A DNA stretch of 64,000 bases. Origin: an uncultured Varibaculum sp. Its GTDB lineage: Bacteria > Actinomycetota > Actinomycetes > Actinomycetales > Actinomycetaceae. The notes under the pieces were generated by a model that saw only the letters and a program-made list of their open reading frames with translations, ran no database searches and was not told where the DNA came from. Shown one piece after another: positions 1 through 9,033 of this stretch. Location of the stretch: the NCBI RefSeq assembly GCF_902489465.1, contig NZ_CABTZZ010000008.1:6790-70789 (forward strand). Reading direction: 5' to 3'. Every line of letters starts with the position of its first letter. The stretch's first letter is position 1. The translations under genes and the position numbers were made by a program.

Positions 1-2
1 TC

Positions 3-1058
3 AAGGATATGAAAGCCTACGGCCAGAATCCTACGGTTACCTCCGGGCCTTATATGCTGAAGGACAAGGGATGGCACCACAATGAATCTATTGAACTGGT
101 AAAGAACGACAAGTACGCCGGTCCGCGCGAAGCTAAGAACGGTGGAGTCACTTTTAAGATTTATACCAAGTCTGATGCGGCCTATGCCGATGTGCAGTCT
201 GGTCAGCTGGATGTACTCGATGATGTCCCCGCTGCCGCTATGAATACCTTCCAGTCTGATTTCCCGGATTCTAACGCCAATATGCCGGTAGCAGTTTTCC
301 AGTCCTTCACGATTCCGGATCGCTTAAAGCACTTCGGGATGGATGAGGAAGGCCGCCTGCGCCGGCAAGCGATTTCTTACGCCCTTGACCGGGCAAGCAT
401 TTGTGAGAAGATCTTCCAGAAGACCCGCGTACCGGCGAAAGACTTCACTTCTCCGGCCATGCCTAACTACGACAAAGTTATGAAACAGGTTAAAGGCGCG
501 GAAGTATTGAAGTTCGATAAAGCTAAGGCTAAGGAACTGTGGGCGAAAGCTGATGCGATTTCCAAGTTCGAGGGCAAGTTCACCATCGGTTACAACTCTG
601 ATTCTTCCCATAAAGACTGGGTAGATGCTGTCGCAAACCAGCTCAAGACCAACTTGGGTATTGAGGCAGTCGGCGATCCCTACCCGGACTTCAAAGGCTT
701 GCGCGATGCTATTACCCAGGAAACCATCAAAGGTGCTTTCCGCTCTGGGTGGCAAGCTGATTACCCGGGTATGAGTAACTTCTTGGAGCCCCTATACTCT
801 AAGAACGGTAACTCCAACGACGGTAAGTACAACAACGAAGAGTTCAACAAACTGATGGTAGAGATCTCCAAGCTGCCGGTTGGTGACGAGCAGGATGCGA
901 AGTTTGCGGAAGCGCAATCGATTCTGTTCACCGATCTACCCGCCATCCCGCTGTGGTACCAAAATGTTCTGGGTGTCTGGAATAAAGACAACGTTTCGAA
1001 CGTGGCCTTTAACTGGAAGAGTGAACCGGTTTACTACGAGATCACTAAGAACGCTTAA
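3..1058 (+). CDS. Oligopeptide/dipeptide ABC transporter substrate-binding protein, 3' part (5'-truncated by window edge)
   Basis: This is the C-terminal ~350 residues of an extracytoplasmic family 5 (OppA/DppA-type) solute-binding protein; the reading frame is open to the left edge, so signal peptide and N-lobe are missing. Seen: the SGPYMLKD segment followed by a charged loop, a segment on residues becoming successively bound by prodigality of Tyr/Asp, and a late WYQNVLGVWNKDNVSNVAFNW region, all typical of the SBP_bac_5 second lobe. It delivers peptides to the permease pair encoded directly downstream. A strong intrinsic terminator lies between it and the permease genes, which would let the binding protein be made in excess over the membrane parts. 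The exact ligand (di-, tri- or oligopeptide) cannot be read from the sequence. Confidence 0.9.
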   Translation, partial: KDMKAYGQNPTVTSGPYMLKDKGWHHNESIELVKNDKYAGPREAKNGGVTFKIYTKSDAAYADVQSGQLDVLDDVPAAAMNTFQSDFPDSNANMPVAVFQSFTIPDRLKHFGMDEEGRLRRQAISYALDRASICEKIFQKTRVPAKDFTSPAMPNYDKVMKQVKGAEVLKFDKAKAKELWAKADAISKFEGKFTIGYNSDSSHKDWVDAVANQLKTNLGIEAVGDPYPDFKGLRDAITQETIKGAFRSGWQADYPGMSNFLEPLYSKNGNSNDGKYNNEEFNKLMVEISKLPVGDEQDAKFAEAQSILFTDLPAIPLWYQNVLGVWNKDNVSNVAFNWKSEPVYYEITKNA

Positions 1059-1100
1059 AGACAGCGAAAATAACAGATAATCCTGCTGTAAATGCAGGTG

Positions 1101-1152
1101 CGGAGGCGGGTCTCAAGGTAGAAAATGCCTTTTGACCCGCCTCCGGTTTTTT
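1101..1152 (+). terminator. Intrinsic terminator/attenuator between binding-protein and permease genes
   Basis: A perfect 12-bp stem (CGGAGGCGGGTC at 1101-1112 with its complement at 1134-1145) is followed directly by GTTTTTTG. An inner AAGG/CCTT pairing (1115-1118 with 1129-1132) can extend it. Because the permease genes continue in the same direction, it probably works as a partial terminator that lowers expression of the permease and ATPase genes relative to the binding protein. Confidence 0.85.
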
Positions 1153-1207
1153 GCTGGGCGCTGTAACGCGATAAGGTTTAACACAGCTTATAGTCAAGGA
1201 GAGACCA

Positions 1208-2134
1208 ATGCTCAGATACATAGGGCATCGTCTACTGCAGATGATCCCGGTATTCTTTGGGGCAACGTTCCTGATTTTCGCCATGGTGTATGCCATGCCG
1301 GGTGACCCGGTGCAGGCACTAGGCGGAGATAAGGGACTACCCCCCTCGGTAGCCGCGCAAATTCGGGCGGAATACAACCTGGATAAACCGCTGTGGATGC
1401 AGTATTTGCTGTATCTAAAGGGAATCGTCACCCTAGATTTCGGGAAAACCTTCTCGGGTAGGGAAGTTACCGAAGTGATGGCTACTGCCTTCCCGGTAAC
1501 GATAAAACTGGCTTTTATGGCGATTATCTTCGAGGCCGTCATCGGAATATTCTTCGGATTTTTCGCCGGACTCAAAAAAGGCAAAATTTTTGATTCCACC
1601 GTGCTAGTGATTTCCCTAGTAGTAATCGCAGTGCCGACTTTCGTTATCGGCTTCTTACTGCAGTTCCTATTCGGGGTAAAACTGGGATGGCTCCCTACGA
1701 CTGTAGGGGCAAATGTCAATTTCCAGTCCTTACTGATGCCGGCGATAGTGCTAGGGGCAGTTTCCTGTGCCTATGTCATTAGGCTTACTCGCCAAGAGGT
1801 TTCCGAGAATCTGACCGCTGACTTCGTGCGCACTGCCCGGGCGAAAGGGATTCCCGAAACTCGGGTAATGACCCACCACGTCTTGCGGAACTCGCTAATC
1901 CCGGTGGCGACTTTCCTAGGCGGCGACCTAGGAGCCTTGATGACCGGCGCGATTGTGACCGAGGGTATTTTTGCGATCAACGGTGTGGGGGGCACCCTTT
2001 ACCAGGCTATTTTACGTGGTGAAGCCGCCACGGTAGTTTCTGTTACCACCGTCCTGGTACTGGTCTATATTGTCGCTAATCTGCTAGTAGACCTGTTATA
2101 CGCTGTACTAGACCCGAGGATTCGCTATGAGTAA
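1208..2134 (+). CDS. Peptide ABC transporter permease, DppB/OppB type
   Basis: A 308-residue integral membrane subunit of a peptide importer. The N-terminus carries the family signature MLRYIGHRLLQMIPVFFGAT (first membrane helix). The EAA loop that docks on the ATPase lies near residues 195-225 (ENLTADFVRTARAKGIPE). About six hydrophobic segments fit the usual topology, and the length is normal for DppB. An AAGGAGAG ribosome site lies 6-7 nt before the ATG. The 3' end overlaps the next permease gene by 8 bp, which indicates translational coupling. Confidence 0.93.
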   Translation: MLRYIGHRLLQMIPVFFGATFLIFAMVYAMPGDPVQALGGDKGLPPSVAAQIRAEYNLDKPLWMQYLLYLKGIVTLDFGKTFSGREVTEVMATAFPVTIKLAFMAIIFEAVIGIFFGFFAGLKKGKIFDSTVLVISLVVIAVPTFVIGFLLQFLFGVKLGWLPTTVGANVNFQSLLMPAIVLGAVSCAYVIRLTRQEVSENLTADFVRTARAKGIPETRVMTHHVLRNSLIPVATFLGGDLGALMTGAIVTEGIFAINGVGGTLYQAILRGEAATVVSVTTVLVLVYIVANLLVDLLYAVLDPRIRYE

Positions 2135-3074
2135 TCATCTTCTGCTCGGACAAGATCATTTCGTAAACAAAGTCGATGAAACCGGCCTGGGCGCTGTGGA
2201 TGCCGTAGCCGACGAATCGGCACCCTCCTCGGTGTGGGGAGAAGCTTGGAAACAGTTGCGGCGCCGTCCGCTCTTTTGGGTAGCATTGGTAATCATCGTG
2301 GTGTCAGTACTGATGGCCGTAGTGCCACAGCTGTTTACTTCTCAAGATCCCACCTATTGCACCCTGGAAAACTCCCTCCAAGGCCCCACTAAGGGGCATG
2401 TTTTCGGCTTCGATAAACAGGGATGTGACCTCTATTCTCGGATCATCTATGGTGCTCGCGCCTCAATCGCGGTCGGGATTTTCTCGACCCTAACCGCCAC
2501 GATTATCGGCGTTATTTTCGGGGCTTTGGCCGGCTACTTTGGGGGCGTTCTAGACGCGATCCTTTCCCGGATTGTGGATATTTTCTTCGCCATCCCGATG
2601 GTGCTGGCTGCCATTGTGATTATGCAAATGTTCAAAGAACACCGTTCCATCTGGATGGTGGTAATCGTGCTGGGGGTCTTTGGCTGGACACAAATTGCTC
2701 GTATTACTCGCGGCGCGGTGCTTTCTATCAAGAACGAGGAGTACGTAACCGCAGCTCGTACCCTGGGCGTATCTAATATTCGGATTTTGCTGCGCCATAT
2801 TCTGCCGAATGCGGCGGCTCCGGTGATTGTTTATGCGACTGTGGCGCTGGGAACCTTTATCGTGGCGGAAGCCACCCTATCCTTCATGGGGATTGGCTTG
2901 CCGTCCTCTATCGTTTCTTGGGGTGGAGACATCTCTACTGCCCAGCAACAGCTGCGCACCGCTCCGATGGTGTTGTTCTTGCCTTCGATCGCTTTGGCGC
3001 TTACGGTATTGAGCTTCATCATGATGGGGGATGTAATCCGTGACGCGCTCGACCCGAACCAGAGGAAACATTAA
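2127..3074 (+). CDS. Peptide ABC transporter permease, DppC/OppC type
   Basis: A 315-residue second permease of the peptide importer. An extended cytoplasmic N-terminus (about 45 residues) precedes the first hydrophobic helix (LFWVALVIIVVSVLMAVVPQLF), as is usual for DppC with its OppC_N segment. The EAA loop is EEYVTAARTLGVSNIRILLRHILPN, written here only in outline: it begins near residue 205 and ends in the HILPN signature. It overlaps the upstream permease by 8 bp and is separated from the ATPase gene by a few bases, so the four genes form one transporter unit. Confidence 0.93.
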   Translation: MSNHLLLGQDHFVNKVDETGLGAVDAVADESAPSSVWGEAWKQLRRRPLFWVALVIIVVSVLMAVVPQLFTSQDPTYCTLENSLQGPTKGHVFGFDKQGCDLYSRIIYGARASIAVGIFSTLTATIIGVIFGALAGYFGGVLDAILSRIVDIFFAIPMVLAAIVIMQMFKEHRSIWMVVIVLGVFGWTQIARITRGAVLSIKNEEYVTAARTLGVSNIRILLRHILPNAAAPVIVYATVALGTFIVAEATLSFMGIGLPSSIVSWGGDISTAQQQLRTAPMVLFLPSIALALTVLSFIMMGDVIRDALDPNQRKH

Positions 3075-3106
3075 TCGTGAATCAAAATAACCAAAAGGAT
3101 CAGATT

Positions 3107-4942
3107 ATGGCTGCTGACTCGGATCAAAACGCTGACTTCACTAAGGCTGCGGCAACCAGTGATAATGGTTTGCCCGAACCCTTACTGGAAGTAAAAGACT
3201 TAGAAGTTACTTTCCAGTCCACCACCGGGGTGGTTCCAGCGGTCCGTAAAGCTAATCTCACCCTCTACCGCGGACAGACCGTGGCGATTGTAGGGGAGTC
3301 CGGTTCCGGTAAATCCACCCTGGCAATGTCGATAATTGGCCTGTTGCCAGGGACTGGGAAAGTTGCCGGCGGCTCCATTAAATTTGCGGGACGAGAACTA
3401 ACTACTCTTTCTGAGAAAGAGATGCAACAGGTGCGCGGAGCCCAGATCGGAATGGTTCCGCAAGACCCAATGTCAAACCTAAACCCAGTTTGGAAAATTG
3501 GATCCCAGGTAGCTGAAGCGCTGAAATATAACGAGGCTACTAAAGGCGGAAGTATCCATGATCAGGCCATGAAGGCCTTATCGGATGCCGGTCTGCCCGA
3601 TGCTGAGGCGCGTTCTAAACAGTATCCGCACGAGTTTTCCGGGGGCATGCGTCAGCGCGCGCTGATTGCGATCGGTTTAGCGGCCGGACCGCAGCTGCTA
3701 ATCGCTGATGAGCCCACTAGCGCTCTGGATGTCACCGTGCAGCGGCGGATTCTCGATCACTTGGAAAAAGAAACCCAAGAGCTGGGTACCTCCACTCTGT
3801 TTATCACCCACGACTTAGGTCTGGCGGCCGAACGTGCCTCCCATTTGGTGGTTATGCACCGCGGGCGGGTAGTAGAGTCCGGTCCTGCCCGGGAAATCCT
3901 GAATGACCCCCGCCATCCTTATACTCAGCGCTTGGTTAATGCGGCGCCTTCGCTGGCGTCTCGGCGGATCGAAATCAATTATTCTCCTTCCGAGGACGAG
4001 GCGACCAGCGGCACTATTGACTCGCGAACCTCGGCTGATGTGAATCTGGCAGTGGCGGCGGCCAAGGGCTCTGGGCAGAAAGTTATGGGCACCAATGTTT
4101 TGGGAGAGCCTTTAGAAAAACATCTCGGTGAAGAGGTTATCCGCGTAGAGCACTTGGTTAAAGAGTTTGAAATCCGCGGACAAAAGGGTAAGAAGAAGGC
4201 TTTCCGGGCGGTTGACGACGTTTCCTTCCAAGTGCGGCGCGGTTCCACTTTGGCTTTAGTGGGAGAATCGGGTTCCGGAAAATCCACAGTCGCTAATATG
4301 ATCCTTAATCTGCTCGATCCGACCTCGGGCAAGGTCTATTACGAGGGTATTGACCTGTCTACTTTGCAGCGCAAGCAATTATTTGCACTTTGCCGCAAAA
4401 TGCAGGTGGTTTTCCAGAACCCCTACGGATCTTTGGATCCTATGTTCTCGGTATATCGCTGTATTGAAGAACCGCTGCGCACTCATAATATTGGTGACCG
4501 GGCTAAGCGAGAAAAGCGGGTCGCAGATTTGTTGGATATGGTGGCGCTGCCACGTAGCGCTATGCGGCGTTTCCCGAACGAGTTATCGGGAGGACAGCGG
4601 CAAAGGGTAGCGATTGCGCGCGCCTTGGCGCTACGCCCTGAACTGGTAGTGCTAGACGAAGCAGTATCGGCGTTGGATGTGCTGGTGCAAGATCAGATCC
4701 TGCATCTGCTCAACGAGCTGCAAGGCCGGCTGGGCTTAACCTATCTGTTCATTACGCATGACTTGGCGGTGGTGCGTGAAAACGCTGACGATATCGCGGT
4801 GATGGAACAGGGCAAACTGGTCGAGTACGGCAAGGCTGACGATATTTTCGCCAATCCGCAAACGGAATACACCCGCGAACTGATCGATGCGGTTCCCGGT
4901 GGGGACTTGCTGAAAGCGCGTACCGGTTACCAGGCTGGATAA
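3107..4942 (+). CDS. Fused double ATPase of peptide ABC transporter (DppD-DppF in one chain)
   Basis: Both nucleotide-binding domains of the peptide importer are in one polypeptide of about 611-621 residues. Each half has a Walker A (GESGSGKST), a Q-loop, an ABC signature (FSGGMRQR in the first half, LSGGQRQR in the second) and a Walker B (LLIADEPTSALD; LVVLDEAVSALD). The first half is followed by the oligopeptide-specific C-terminal element (HPYTQRL), which is where DppD/OppD proteins usually place their Cys-rich extension; here it is short and has no Fe-S cysteines. The ATG at 3107 has AAAAGGA 7 nt upstream and is preferred; a GTG at 3077 in the same frame is the alternative. The fused form is common in Actinobacteria. 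Confidence 0.93.
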   Translation: MAADSDQNADFTKAAATSDNGLPEPLLEVKDLEVTFQSTTGVVPAVRKANLTLYRGQTVAIVGESGSGKSTLAMSIIGLLPGTGKVAGGSIKFAGRELTTLSEKEMQQVRGAQIGMVPQDPMSNLNPVWKIGSQVAEALKYNEATKGGSIHDQAMKALSDAGLPDAEARSKQYPHEFSGGMRQRALIAIGLAAGPQLLIADEPTSALDVTVQRRILDHLEKETQELGTSTLFITHDLGLAAERASHLVVMHRGRVVESGPAREILNDPRHPYTQRLVNAAPSLASRRIEINYSPSEDEATSGTIDSRTSADVNLAVAAAKGSGQKVMGTNVLGEPLEKHLGEEVIRVEHLVKEFEIRGQKGKKKAFRAVDDVSFQVRRGSTLALVGESGSGKSTVANMILNLLDPTSGKVYYEGIDLSTLQRKQLFALCRKMQVVFQNPYGSLDPMFSVYRCIEEPLRTHNIGDRAKREKRVADLLDMVALPRSAMRRFPNELSGGQRQRVAIARALALRPELVVLDEAVSALDVLVQDQILHLLNELQGRLGLTYLFITHDLAVVRENADDIAVMEQGKLVEYGKADDIFANPQTEYTRELIDAVPGGDLLKARTGYQAG

Positions 4943-5083
4943 TCCGCAGTTTTCTCCCCGTTAGGGCGCGGTAACCAGGAATGGGGAAGACCGCCGGGAG
5001 TTTTATACCCAAAAGCTAGGAATTCCAAAATGTTTTGCACTCTGAGATGAGAATAAGCGTTTCCCAGGATCGGCTAGGTGCTC

Positions 5084-5092
5084 TGTTAAACT
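5084..5092 (+). promoter_or_regulatory. Extended -10 promoter element of amino-acid transporter operon
   Basis: TGTTAAACT, an extended -10 (TG-N-TAAACT), lies 39 nt before the lipoprotein start codon. No convincing -35 hexamer is visible at 16-18 nt, as is often true for extended -10 promoters. The same TG(T/G)TAAACT string occurs at 38716 and 53407, ahead of secreted-enzyme genes. Confidence 0.5.
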
Positions 5093-5130
5093 CTAGATGT
5101 CTTGCAGGTGGGTAGGGAGAAAGATTCCAA

Positions 5131-5937
5131 ATGAAGTTGAAGAAAACACTGCTAATGCTAACCAGCCTGATGCTGGCACTATCGCTTTCCGGATGTGCAG
5201 GTGGCTCAGGTTCGGCGAATGCGGATAAAGCTAAGGGTGACGACTTCACAGTGGGTTTTGACGCCAACTTCCCTCCTTACGGATATAAGGATAAAAGCGG
5301 AGAGTATGTCGGTTTCGACTTGGATCTTGCTGCTGAGGTAGCCAAACGTAACGGTTGGAAGCTACAAAAGCGGGCTATTGATTGGGACTCCAAAGATATG
5401 GAGCTCAAGTCAGGTACTATCGACTGTATCTGGAATGGCTTCACCATGAACGGGCGGGAAAAGCAATACACTTTCTCTAAGCCCTACGTAGACAACTCGA
5501 TTGTGTTCGTTACCAAAGCCGGATCGGGGATTAAGACCCCGGCGGATTTGAAAGACAAGACCGTGTTAGTGCAGGTAGATTCATCCGGTCTGGCTGCGCT
5601 ACAAGATAAGAAAAACGCAGATTTGGTAGCCAGCTTCAAGGAAATGACCCAGGTACCGGACTACAATAACGCGTTTATGACCCTGCAGGCCGGAGCGGCA
5701 GATGCGGTTGCGGTCGATATCGGGGTAGCTGACTATCAGCTGGCTCAGCGCGGCAAAGACAAGTTCGAAATTATGGATCCACCTTTCCACACCGAGCAGT
5801 ACGGTATCGGCTTTAAGAAGGGTAACCAAGCTTTGCGTGACCAGGTACAAAAGACTCTGGATGAGATGAAGAAAGACGGTACTTTCCTGAAAATCGCGAA
5901 GAAGTACCAGCTAGAGAAATCAATTGTTACTGATTAG
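5131..5937 (+). CDS. Amino-acid ABC transporter substrate-binding lipoprotein
   Basis: A 268-residue family 3 solute-binding protein for polar or charged amino acids. The N-terminus is a lipoprotein signal: MKLKK, a hydrophobic core, and the lipobox LSGC with the lipidated Cys at residue 22. The mature protein begins with a Gly/Ser/Lys-rich linker and then the family pattern FTVGFDANFPPYGYKDKSGEYVGF in outline (about residues 39-62), followed by AVDIGVADY and YGIGFKKGN in the C-terminal part. An AGGGAG ribosome site lies 9-10 nt before the ATG. It is the first gene of a three-gene importer operon. The pattern FDLDLAAEVAKR and the general length fit glutamine/glutamate/cystine-type binders, but the ligand cannot be decided. 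Confidence 0.92.
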   Translation: MKLKKTLLMLTSLMLALSLSGCAGGSGSANADKAKGDDFTVGFDANFPPYGYKDKSGEYVGFDLDLAAEVAKRNGWKLQKRAIDWDSKDMELKSGTIDCIWNGFTMNGREKQYTFSKPYVDNSIVFVTKAGSGIKTPADLKDKTVLVQVDSSGLAALQDKKNADLVASFKEMTQVPDYNNAFMTLQAGAADAVAVDIGVADYQLAQRGKDKFEIMDPPFHTEQYGIGFKKGNQALRDQVQKTLDEMKKDGTFLKIAKKYQLEKSIVTD

Positions 5938-5982
5938 TTCACTGCGCGGAATGTTTGCCACTAACGCAGGGAGCTATGGGTA

Positions 5983-6636
5983 ATGGATTTATCGTTTTTG
6001 CCGGAACTAGCCGGCGGCATGCTGCAGACCTTCATCATCTTCGCCCTCACCTTGGTACTATCACTGCCTCTAGGGTTGGTGGTCTATGGCGGGCGGGTTA
6101 GCCGCTTTAAACCCTTAGCCTGGCTTATCCAGTTTTATATCTCGGTGATGCGAGGTACCCCCTTAATGCTGCAACTATTGGTGGTGTATTTCGGGCCCTT
6201 CTTCCTTTTTGGAATGCAGATCGGAGCTGCCTACCGTTTCAGCGCCGTGATTATTGCTTTCGCAATTAACTATGCTGCCTATTTTGCGGAAATCTACCGC
6301 GGCGGTTTCCAGGCAATTCCGGTGGGGCAGTCGGAGGCTGCGTTTGTACTGGGGTATTCTCCGGCGCGCACTTTCTTGACCATCAAGTTGCCGCAAATGT
6401 TCCGTACGGTCTTACCTTCGATTACTAACGAGGTAATCACCCTGGTAAAAGATACTTCTCTGGCTTTTGCGATTGCCTATGCGGAAATGTTCACGATCGC
6501 CAAGCAGCAGGCAGCTGCTAGTGCTTCTATGCTTCCCTTTGTGGCAGCGGGGATCTTCTATTGGGTGTTCAACCTGGTGGTAGCGGTAGTGATGGAACGG
6601 ATTGAAAAACGTATGGGAAGCTACAAGATTAGGTGA
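5983..6636 (+). CDS. Amino-acid ABC transporter permease (HisM/GlnP family)
   Basis: A 217-residue membrane subunit with the polar-amino-acid permease pattern: an N-terminal helix (MLQTFIIFALTLVLSLPLGL), the VMRGTPLMLQLLVVYF motif after helix 2, and the EAA loop AEIYRGGFQAIPVGQSEAAFVLG near residues 103-125. It lies 45 bp after the lipoprotein gene and overlaps the ATPase gene by 4 bp (GTGA), so the two are translationally coupled. Length and helix number are normal for the family. Confidence 0.92.
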   Translation: MDLSFLPELAGGMLQTFIIFALTLVLSLPLGLVVYGGRVSRFKPLAWLIQFYISVMRGTPLMLQLLVVYFGPFFLFGMQIGAAYRFSAVIIAFAINYAAYFAEIYRGGFQAIPVGQSEAAFVLGYSPARTFLTIKLPQMFRTVLPSITNEVITLVKDTSLAFAIAYAEMFTIAKQQAAASASMLPFVAAGIFYWVFNLVVAVVMERIEKRMGSYKIR

Positions 6637-7412
6637 GGAAGATGGAAGCGCTACGGATTACCGGCATGGAAAAAAGCTTCGGCACTAACCGAGTGCTAAA
6701 AGGAGTGTCTCTAAGCGTCAATACCGGTGAAGTACTTGCGGTTCTTGGCCCTTCGGGTTCTGGTAAGTCTACGCTTTTGCGCTGCTGCACTTTCTTGGAA
6801 GAAATGGATAGCGGGGAAATCTGCTATTTCGGGAAGCAGGCACTAAAGAAAGAGGACGGCGTTAAGGTTTCTACTGAGGACGAGCGCGAGTTTCGGCGCG
6901 ACTTTGGGTTGGTTTTTCAAGACTTTAACCTGTTTCCCCATTGGACAGTGCTCAGAAATCTCATTGATGCCCCGATAAAAGTGCAGGGGAGAGGACGGGA
7001 AGAAGCCGAAGAAACAGCGCTGCAGCTGCTCGCAAGGATGAACCTTGCCGATAAAGGGCAGGCCTATCCAGCAGAGTTATCGGGCGGGCAACAACAGCGA
7101 GTGGCGATTGCGCGGGCACTGGCGTTGAAGCCGAAAATGCTGTATTTCGATGAGCCTACCTCTGCCTTAGACCCGGAGCTGACTGGCGAAATCCTGCAGA
7201 TTATTCGCTCGCTGGCAGCGGAAAATATGACGATGGTAATCGTAACTCACGAAATGGACTTTGCTGCCGAAGTCGCTGATCGCGCCCTCTTTATTGATAA
7301 CGGAGTGGTACTGGAATCCGGGGATGCCAAGCAGTTAATCCGTAATCCGTCCCAGGATCGTACCCGCCAGTTCCTCAATAAGCTCCGCGGGCAAAACGCT
7401 TCTGTAGATTAG
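6633..7412 (+). CDS. Amino-acid ABC transporter ATP-binding protein (GlnQ family)
   Basis: A 259-residue ATPase that energises the neighbouring polar amino-acid importer. Visible motifs: Walker A GPSGSGKST (about residues 35-43), Q-loop VFQDFNLFPHWTVLRN, signature LSGGQQQR and Walker B MLYFDEPTSALDPE, then the H-loop VTHEMDFA. The start codon is either the GTG at 6633 that overlaps the permease stop or the ATG at 6642, only three codons later. A 20-residue insert around residues 66-85 between the Walker A helix and the Q-loop (KKEDGVKVSTEDE) is seen in some GlnQ relatives. The gene ends 11 bp from the convergent aminopeptidase gene; no terminator hairpin is obvious in that gap. Confidence 0.93.
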   Translation: MRKMEALRITGMEKSFGTNRVLKGVSLSVNTGEVLAVLGPSGSGKSTLLRCCTFLEEMDSGEICYFGKQALKKEDGVKVSTEDEREFRRDFGLVFQDFNLFPHWTVLRNLIDAPIKVQGRGREEAEETALQLLARMNLADKGQAYPAELSGGQQQRVAIARALALKPKMLYFDEPTSALDPELTGEILQIIRSLAAENMTMVIVTHEMDFAAEVADRALFIDNGVVLESGDAKQLIRNPSQDRTRQFLNKLRGQNASVD

Positions 7413-7423
7413 TAATCCTTGGT

Positions 7424-8998
7424 CTATGAGGCGAGATTTTCGTTAAGGCGTTCCATCCAGGCTTCTACGGCCTCAATAGTGCGGGGAATATCTTCCGACA
7501 GGCGCCGTACGCTGCCATCTGTTTCCACTAGCACATCGTCCTCGATCCTGACCCCGATGCCTCGTAGTTCCTCGGGTAAGAGTTCATCATCCTGATGAAA
7601 ATAGAGTCCCGGCTCAATCGTGAAACACATGCCCGGCTCGAGCGGGGCATCCATATACATATCCCGAGCGGCTAAGGCACAATCATGGACATCTAGGCCT
7701 AAGTGGTGGGAGACGCCATGTGGCATCCAGCGCCGGTATTCCCCGCCATCCTGGGAAAGGGTCTGCTCGGCGCTCACCGGCAGCACCCCCCAGGCATCCA
7801 GGTGCTTAACTAGAGCGGCGACTGCCGCGTCATGGACATCTTTGAACTTGCATCCGGGCTTATTGGCTTGCGCTAAGCCGGCCTCACAGGCATCGAGCAC
7901 CGCGTTATAGACCTTGGCCTGTACCGGGGTGAACTTGCCATTTACCGGCAGGGTGCGGGTGATATCCGCGGTATACAGAGAATCGGCTTCTACTCCGGCA
8001 TCAATCAAAATCAGATCGCCTTCGCGGACCGGGCCATCATTGTCAATCCAATGCAAAGTATTGGCGTGATTTCCCGAGGCCGCGATGGTGTCGTACCCCA
8101 GACCATTGCCTTCTTCGCGTGCCCGCGCCTGGAAGGCTCCCTCAATCACCCGCTCACCGCGGTGGTGTTGTACGGCACGTGGGAGCGCCCGAATCATGGC
8201 TTCAAAGCCCGATTTGGTCACCGCAATAGCGTGTTCGAGCTCCGCGACTTCCGCGGCATCTTTTTGCAGACGCAGCACCGAGGCGGCCTCTTCCAGTTTC
8301 TCGTCCAGTCCTCGCGCGTCCTCTCCACTTGGCAGCCCGGCTTCGCTACGTACTTTCTCTACCGCCGCTTGCACCGAAGTGTCGACCTCGCGAATAACTC
8401 GCAGCTGTACGAGACCGGCATCTTTAGCCAGTTGATCAGGTAAAGTATCTAGAGGGCGCGCCTCAAGGCCAGTCACCGCCTCCATCTGGGAAAGGGTCAT
8501 TCGCGGTCCCACCCAGAACTCGCCATAGGTGGAGTCGGCATAAAACTCTTCGCTACTGCGCGGAGCCTGGGGACGGAAAAATACCATCCCGCGATGGGTG
8601 GCTGCGCCCGCACTGTCGGGGGCGTTCTCTAAGGGGGTGCCCTCGGTATCGGTTAGCGGTTCCAGGACTAGGGCGGCATCTGGTTCTAGTTCCCCGCCTA
8701 GCCCGGTCAAATGGGCAAAGGCAGAGTGGGCGCGGAAGCGATAGTCGCAGTCATTGGAGCGAACCTTGTAGTTTCCGGCGGGGATCACCAGGCGTTCGCC
8801 CCGGAACTGGGCGCCTAGTTTTTGATAACGAGCAGCCAAGAAATCCCGCGCATGACTGGGAACAGGATCGGGATCTTTGCGTTCGCCCCAGCCGCTGCCA
8901 ATAAACTCGCGAAATGCGGTACTACCAATGCGGCGAGAACGGTTATTTACCCGGTCTTTTAAGGGCTGATCTTGTGCGGCTGCTAAGTTTTCTTCCAT
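7424..8998 (-). CDS. pepP: Xaa-Pro aminopeptidase (aminopeptidase P, M24B)
   Basis: A 524-residue cytosolic dimetal peptidase that removes the N-terminal residue from X-Pro peptides. The N-terminal AMP_N domain (about residues 45-180) is followed by the pita-bread M24 domain. Metal ligands can be seen in order: Asp in ILIDAGVEADSLYTADITRT (two Asp), His in HGVSHHLGLDVHD, Glu in FTIEPGLY, and Glu in GVRIEDDVLV. The length matches the long actinobacterial PepP. Its position next to two peptide/amino-acid importers suggests use of imported proline-containing peptides. A CATGAT hexamer ends 6 nt before the ATG, which may be a -10 box for a nearly leaderless transcript. Confidence 0.93.
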   Translation of the reverse strand: MEENLAAAQDQPLKDRVNNRSRRIGSTAFREFIGSGWGERKDPDPVPSHARDFLAARYQKLGAQFRGERLVIPAGNYKVRSNDCDYRFRAHSAFAHLTGLGGELEPDAALVLEPLTDTEGTPLENAPDSAGAATHRGMVFFRPQAPRSSEEFYADSTYGEFWVGPRMTLSQMEAVTGLEARPLDTLPDQLAKDAGLVQLRVIREVDTSVQAAVEKVRSEAGLPSGEDARGLDEKLEEAASVLRLQKDAAEVAELEHAIAVTKSGFEAMIRALPRAVQHHRGERVIEGAFQARAREEGNGLGYDTIAASGNHANTLHWIDNDGPVREGDLILIDAGVEADSLYTADITRTLPVNGKFTPVQAKVYNAVLDACEAGLAQANKPGCKFKDVHDAAVAALVKHLDAWGVLPVSAEQTLSQDGGEYRRWMPHGVSHHLGLDVHDCALAARDMYMDAPLEPGMCFTIEPGLYFHQDDELLPEELRGIGVRIEDDVLVETDGSVRRLSEDIPRTIEAVEAWMERLNENLAS

Positions 8999-9021
8999 GC
9001 TTCCATCATGCCACGATGGCC

Positions 9022-9027
9022 TAAAAT
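9022..9027 (+). promoter_or_regulatory. -10 box positioned for leaderless transcription of the PHP gene
   Basis: TAAAAT ends 6 nt before the ATG at 9034, so transcription would be expected to start at or next to the A of the start codon. No Shine-Dalgarno sequence precedes the ATG, which agrees with leaderless translation. Actinobacteria use many leaderless genes. Confidence 0.55.
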
Positions 9028-9033
9028 AGTCCT